A stretch of DNA of 64,000 nt from assembly GCF_003732705.1 (NCBI RefSeq), contig NZ_MOBR01000016.1, forward strand, positions 97,242-161,241, written 5' to 3'. The notes below the pieces were generated by a model. It searched no databases and was not told the origin of the DNA. It saw only the letters and a list, made by a program, of their open reading frames with translations. A program made the translations under genes and the position numbers. Source of the stretch: Pseudomonas frederiksbergensis. Lineage in GTDB: Bacteria; Pseudomonadota; Gammaproteobacteria; Pseudomonadales; Pseudomonadaceae. Shown here in pieces: positions 60,223 to 64,000 of this stretch (position 1 is the first letter of the stretch; each line of letters begins with the position of its first letter).

Positions 60223-60627
60223 CTAGTTGCCCCGGCGACGCTCCATGGCAATAGTCGAGGTTGCAAAACCAAGGCTGGAGAAAAACGCCGAAGTACCTTC
60301 CCGCCCTGCGCGCAGCACCCACGTGATGTCGGTGTTTTCCCCCATCACATGCTCAACCAATGCGCGACCTATACCCTCACGTCGATGCTGCCCACACACG
60401 ACCACCATCGACAGATACCCGTTGGACAATCCGTCGGTAATGCCTCGGGCAAACCCGACGATTCGCGAGTCTTTCACCGCCAGTGCCGTGCGTTGGGAAT
60501 TGGCAATCAGCTGCGCAAAATGTTCGGCCGAGCCGGTACGGTGGCCCCAGCCATTGTGCCCAAGAAAAAGCCTCACGGATTCGACTTCTGAAGGCTTCAT
60601 ATCGCGAATAAGCACACCGGCGCTCAT
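60223..60627 (-). CDS. GNAT-family N-acetyltransferase
   Basis: A 134-aa predicted acetyltransferase of unknown substrate. The acetyl-CoA loop HRREGIGRALVEHV follows strand YLSMVVV near residue 75, and the C-terminal SSLGF segment is typical. The start ATG overlaps the stop of the GGDEF gene by 4 nt, so translation is probably coupled to it. It ends just before the REPIN on the convergent side. Confidence 0.88.
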   Translation of the reverse strand: MSAGVLIRDMKPSEVESVRLFLGHNGWGHRTGSAEHFAQLIANSQRTALAVKDSRIVGFARGITDGLSNGYLSMVVVCGQHRREGIGRALVEHVMGENTDITWVLRAGREGTSAFFSSLGFATSTIAMERRRGN

Positions 60628-61637
60628 CCCGAAATCACATTCTTGCCCATCACCTTCGACCGATACAGCGCCTGATCGGCCCTGGCCAGCAGGCCGGTTT
60701 GTTGTTCCTCTTCAAAGCGCTGCACCACGCCAAAACTCAGGGTCACTTGAAAGTCCCCCACCGGCAGCAGGTTTGTCAGGCCATGGCGGATTTCTTCCGC
60801 GATTAGCCGGGCATCGGCCAGCGGGGTGTTGGGCAGGATCAGGATGAATTCGTCGCCGCCCCAGCGGGCCAGCAAGTCACCGTCGCGCCTGCAGCTTTTC
60901 AGGCACTCGACCACCTGTACCAACGCCGCGTCGCCCAATGCGTGGCCGTAGTGGTCGTTGATAATCTTGAAGTCGTCGATGTCCATGGCGATCAGCGACA
61001 ACGGTTGGCGGAAACGCTGGGCGCGGTCGCATTCCTGGGGCAAGGCTTTTTCCAGGCGATAGCGATTGGCGACCGAGGTCAGGGCATCGGTTTCCGCCAG
61101 CTTGCGGTTTTCTTCGAGTTGGATTTGCAGCTGTTGATTGACCCGGGACAGCTCCCGGGTGCGCTCTTCGACAAGGGCTTCGAGGGAATGATTACGCCGC
61201 TGTAGTTCTTCGAGCAGGCGTTTCTTGTCTTCGATGCTGCGGTGCGCCCCGACCATCCGTGCCACCGAGCCATCGGCGTTGCGCGCCAGGATGTAGCCGC
61301 GGTCTTCGATCCAGGTGTAAGTGCCATCCTGCTTGCGGCAGCGATATTCGGCCTGATAGCCGGGTGCACGCTGATTCAGGTAGTCATCGAACACTGCCAT
61401 GACCCGCGAATAATCGTCGGGATGCATCACGGTTTCCCAGGTCAGCACCGTGTTGTCCAGCGAGTGCGGCGAATAACCGAGCATCTCGTACCACCCGGGG
61501 TTGCGGTAGACGAAGCCGGTGTTGGCATTCCAGTCCCAGATGCCGTCGCTGACCAGTTCCATAATGGTATGCAGCATGTCTTCGTTGAAGTCCGACAGAT
61601 TGAACTTCAACGGCTCGATATCCGTTGCGTCGCCCAT
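60624..61637 (-). CDS. PAS-GGDEF diguanylate cyclase
   Basis: A 337-aa soluble predicted c-di-GMP synthase. The N-terminal PAS domain plus PAC motif (about residues 25-145; GIWDWNANTGFVYRNPGWYEMLGY and YRCRKQDGTYTWIEDRGYI) is followed by a coiled-coil linker (LEALVEERTRELSRVNQQLQ) and a GGDEF domain with intact active site RWGGDEF and an I-site RDGD five residues before it. It has no membrane helix. GGAGAG precedes ATG 61637; the longer frame upstream lacks a ribosome site. Overlaps the GNAT gene downstream. Confidence 0.93.
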   Translation of the reverse strand: MGDATDIEPLKFNLSDFNEDMLHTIMELVSDGIWDWNANTGFVYRNPGWYEMLGYSPHSLDNTVLTWETVMHPDDYSRVMAVFDDYLNQRAPGYQAEYRCRKQDGTYTWIEDRGYILARNADGSVARMVGAHRSIEDKKRLLEELQRRNHSLEALVEERTRELSRVNQQLQIQLEENRKLAETDALTSVANRYRLEKALPQECDRAQRFRQPLSLIAMDIDDFKIINDHYGHALGDAALVQVVECLKSCRRDGDLLARWGGDEFILILPNTPLADARLIAEEIRHGLTNLLPVGDFQVTLSFGVVQRFEEEQQTGLLARADQALYRSKVMGKNVISG

Positions 61638-61711
61638 CACCGCTCTCCTTGCCGCCCTATATCGATGTGACTCGCCCGTCGAGCAGATTAGTCCATGGGG
61701 CCTCGGCGCGG

Positions 61712-62617
61712 CTAGTGCTTGCCCCACATCTGCATGGCAAAGTCGACGAAGCTACGCAGTTTCGGCAAGCGGTAGCGATCCTGGGCATACACCAGGTTCA
61801 TCGGCCGGCTCGGCAATTGGTAATCCTGCATCAAGGCCACCAGTTTTCCGTCCTTGAGGTCTTGCTCTACCAGCGCGTCGGGGACCATCACGATGCCCAT
61901 GCCGGTTCTCGCCGCTTGGTGCAGGCCGGCCGAGCTGTTGATCAGCATCGGACCACTGACGGCGACCATCACTTCGCCTTCGGGGCCGGTCAGGCGCCAC
62001 TGTTTTTCCACTGAGTGCCAGTCATCACCGGCCGGGTAGGCGAACGCCAGGCAGTCGTGGTGTTGCAAGTCTTCAGGTTTTTCCGGGGTTCCCCGGCGCG
62101 CCAGGTACGCCTGGGAGGCGCACATGGTCAGGGTGTAATCGATGAGTGGCCGGGCAATCATGTTGGACGGTTCGATAGCGCCCAGGCGAATCGCCGCATC
62201 AAAACCGTTTTCCAGCAAGTCCGGGCGCCCGTTAGTGAGCACGACGTCCAGCTTGACCCGTGGACAGCGCAGCGAGAATTCGCTGAGTGCTGGCGCGAGT
62301 CGTTCAGTGCCGAAGGTCAACGGAGCGGTGATACGCAACGTACCGCTGGGTTCATCCAGGGCCTGTTCGGCCAGTAATTCGGAATCGGCCACCAACCCCA
62401 ATACCTCGAGGCAGCGCTGGTAATACGCGGCGCCAAATTCGGTCAAGCGCTGACGCCGGGTCGTACGGTTGAGCAAACGCACGCCCAGCCGTTGCTCCAG
62501 GGCGCGCAGGTGATTGCCGACCATGGTCGTGGACATTTCGCACTGAAACGCGGCGGCGGTCATGCTGCCGGTTTCCACTACGCGGACGTAAACGGTCATT
62601 GCCTGGAACAAATCCAT
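61712..62617 (-). CDS. LysR-family transcriptional regulator
   Basis: A 301-aa regulator with an N-terminal helix-turn-helix (FQAMTVYVRVVETGSMTAAA, MVGNHLRALEQRLGVRLLNRTTRRQRLT) and a periplasmic-binding-like effector domain (about residues 90-295, from GTLRITAPLTFG). It resembles the large LysR group with the short C-terminal domain of the DmlR/YafC type; the effector is unknown. ATG 62617 is preferred over the TTG two codons upstream. Divergent from the aminotransferase gene, 102 nt away, which makes that gene a possible target. Confidence 0.92.
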   Translation of the reverse strand: MDLFQAMTVYVRVVETGSMTAAAFQCEMSTTMVGNHLRALEQRLGVRLLNRTTRRQRLTEFGAAYYQRCLEVLGLVADSELLAEQALDEPSGTLRITAPLTFGTERLAPALSEFSLRCPRVKLDVVLTNGRPDLLENGFDAAIRLGAIEPSNMIARPLIDYTLTMCASQAYLARRGTPEKPEDLQHHDCLAFAYPAGDDWHSVEKQWRLTGPEGEVMVAVSGPMLINSSAGLHQAARTGMGIVMVPDALVEQDLKDGKLVALMQDYQLPSRPMNLVYAQDRYRLPKLRSFVDFAMQMWGKH

Positions 62618-62719
62618 TATCAAGCCCAGCTTTTAAATGATTGAAGTATTGCAGCGTTTATCCAGCTCAGGTGGCTAACCATACTGCAAAAACACCGACT
62701 ACTGATGGAGCTTGATGTC

Positions 62720-63895
62720 ATGACCGCCGCCTGCCTGATGAGCACTTACCAACCTTTGGCCCTGAGTTTCAGCAAAGGTCTGGGCACGCGCCTGTGGGAC
62801 CAGGCCGGTCGAGAATATCTGGATGCGGTGGCGGGCGTGGCGGTGACCAACGTCGGTCACTCTCACCCCAAAATCGTCGCGGCCATCAGCGAGCAGGCGG
62901 GATTGTTGCTGCACACGTCGAACCTCTACAGCATCGACTGGCAACAACAACTGGCGCAAAAGCTGACCCGGCTCTCGGGGATGGACCGGGCGTTTTTCAA
63001 CAACTCCGGCGCCGAGGCCAACGAGACGGCACTGAAACTCGCGAGGCTTTACGGCTGGCACAAAGGCATTGAGCAACCGCTGGTGGTGGTCATGGAAAAT
63101 GCCTTTCACGGCCGAACCCTCGGCACTTTGTCCGCCAGCGACGGCCCGGCGGTTCGCCTGGGTTTCAATGAGCTGCCGGGAGATTTCGTCAAAGTGCCGT
63201 TCGGCGACCTCAAGGCGCTGGACACCGTGCAGCAGGCCCACGGCCCGAGAATCGTGGCAATTCTGATGGAGCCGATCCAGGGCGAAAGCGGCGTGCAACT
63301 GGCGCCGCCCGGTTACCTCAAGGCCCTGCGCGAACTGTGCAATCGGCGCTCGTGGCTGCTGATGCTCGACGAAATCCAGACCGGTATCGGCCGCACCGGC
63401 CAGTGGTTCGCGTTCCAGCACGAAGGCATCGTCCCGGACGTCATGACCCTGGCCAAAGGCCTGGGCAACGGCGTCCCCATCGGCGCCTGCCTGGCCCGGG
63501 GTCGCGCCGCCGAACTGTTCACCCCCGGCAGTCACGGCAGCACATTCGGTGGCAATCCATTGGCCTGCCGGGTCGGCTGCACCGTGCTGGAGATCATCGA
63601 AGAGCAAGGACTATTGGAAAACGCCCGGCTACAAGGCGAACGGCTGCTCACCCGGTTGCGCGTCGAACTGGCCGACGATCCAAACGTCCTGGCGATCCGC
63701 GGCCAAGGCTTGATGATCGGCATCGAACTCGCCAAACCGATCCGCGACCTGACCCTGATCGCCGCACGGGACCACGGCCTGCTCATCAACGTAACTCGCG
63801 GCAAAACCATCCGCTTGCTGCCACCGCTGACGATAGATGAGCGGGAAGTGGAGATGATTGTCAGAGGGGTTTGCCGGGCGTTGAACGCAGCCTGA
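62720..63895 (+). CDS. Class III aminotransferase, acetylornithine aminotransferase-like (ArgD family)
   Basis: A 391-aa PLP enzyme resembling N-acetylornithine/succinylornithine aminotransferase. Visible: GLGTRLWDQAGREYLDAVAGVAV, FFNNSGAEANETALKLAR, the PLP-contact LMLDEIQTGIGRTG, and the Schiff-base lysine in VMTLAKGLGNGVP, followed by GSHGSTFGGNPLACR. GGAG stands 9 nt before ATG 62720; an ATG at 62705 would place that GGAG inside the gene. Pseudomonads usually carry several ArgD/AruC paralogues, so biosynthetic versus catabolic role cannot be settled here; I leave the symbol empty. Confidence 0.9.
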   Translation: MTAACLMSTYQPLALSFSKGLGTRLWDQAGREYLDAVAGVAVTNVGHSHPKIVAAISEQAGLLLHTSNLYSIDWQQQLAQKLTRLSGMDRAFFNNSGAEANETALKLARLYGWHKGIEQPLVVVMENAFHGRTLGTLSASDGPAVRLGFNELPGDFVKVPFGDLKALDTVQQAHGPRIVAILMEPIQGESGVQLAPPGYLKALRELCNRRSWLLMLDEIQTGIGRTGQWFAFQHEGIVPDVMTLAKGLGNGVPIGACLARGRAAELFTPGSHGSTFGGNPLACRVGCTVLEIIEEQGLLENARLQGERLLTRLRVELADDPNVLAIRGQGLMIGIELAKPIRDLTLIAARDHGLLINVTRGKTIRLLPPLTIDEREVEMIVRGVCRALNAA

Positions 63896-63913
63896 CCAAC
63901 ACCGAGTAACCCT

Positions 63914-63939
63914 TGTGGGAGCGGGCTTGCTCGCGAAGG
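63914..63939 (+). repeat. REP unit, TGTGGGAGC class, at the window edge
   Basis: TTGTGGGAGCGGGCTTGCTC followed by GCGAAGG and then GTCAGTCGACATCAATA, the same spacer start as other REPINs. No intact right arm appears in the last 60 bases. Confidence 0.8.
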
Positions 63940-64000
63940 CGGTGGGTCAGTCGACATCAATATTGCTGCACGCTCGGTGATCGAGACCGTCAACGGCTAC

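Noticed and set aside
1..64000. Prophage, integron, toxin-antitoxin or restriction system
   Set aside because: No integrase, phage structural, toxin or methylase/endonuclease genes were recognised; composition and gene order are those of core genome.

Overview
The window is a chromosomal segment of a Pseudomonas, most likely of the P. fluorescens group. The support is the gene order (petABC-sspAB; rsmI-lpoA-yraN-gmhA-dolP; rnpB-mraZ and the division/cell-wall cluster), GC-rich codon use, an fhp/fhpR pair, a cyoABCDE operon, and at least twelve dispersed REP/REPIN palindromes of the types common in fluorescent pseudomonads. No tRNA, rRNA operon, CRISPR array, insertion sequence or prophage gene was found; most of the window looks like stable core genome.

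Layout. 0-3.8 kb: cytochrome bc1 complex (petABC), then sspAB, separated by a remarkable 82-nt nested hairpin ending in a T run. 3.9-8.5 kb: an outer-membrane/envelope cluster on the minus strand (dolP-like lipoprotein, gmhA/diaA, yraN, lpoA), divergent from rsmI. 8.5-8.9 kb: RNase P RNA. 9.2-27.2 kb: a complete division and cell-wall cluster (mraZ, rsmH, ftsL, ftsI, murE, murF, mraY, murD, ftsW, murG, murC, ddlB, ftsQ, ftsA, ftsZ, lpxC), largely start/stop overlapped, driven by a clear promoter with three 10-bp-spaced MraZ boxes.

27.3-37.3 kb: a membrane diguanylate cyclase, an OprD-family porin, a small secreted protein, and a minus-strand operon of periplasmic adaptor, RND pump, response regulator and sensor kinase. 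37.4-43.9 kb: small hypotheticals, a YkgJ-type cysteine-cluster protein, two small genes, cheV, and the divergent nitric-oxide pair fhpR/norR-fhp with three GT-N7-AC operator sites. 44.2-50.4 kb: dsbB, a 0.74-kb non-coding stretch with three TGCGACA/TGTCGCA elements, then cyoABCDE (cytochrome bo3 oxidase and haem O synthase).

50.5-64 kb: a MocR-type regulator divergent from two tandem RidA-like paralogues; two uncharacterised genes; a two-component system divergent from msrB-dipZ-msrA, which together look like a self-contained periplasmic methionine-sulfoxide repair system. Both reductases lack the usual resolving cysteine, and a CcdA-thioredoxin protein is encoded between them. Next come a GGDEF-GNAT overlapping pair, a LysR regulator and an ArgD-like aminotransferase. 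The most interesting non-routine signals are the msr system with its palindromic operator, the petC-sspA hairpin, the MocR/RidA unit, the unexplained double hairpin at 37.94-38.03 kb, and REPINs that directly abut stop codons.
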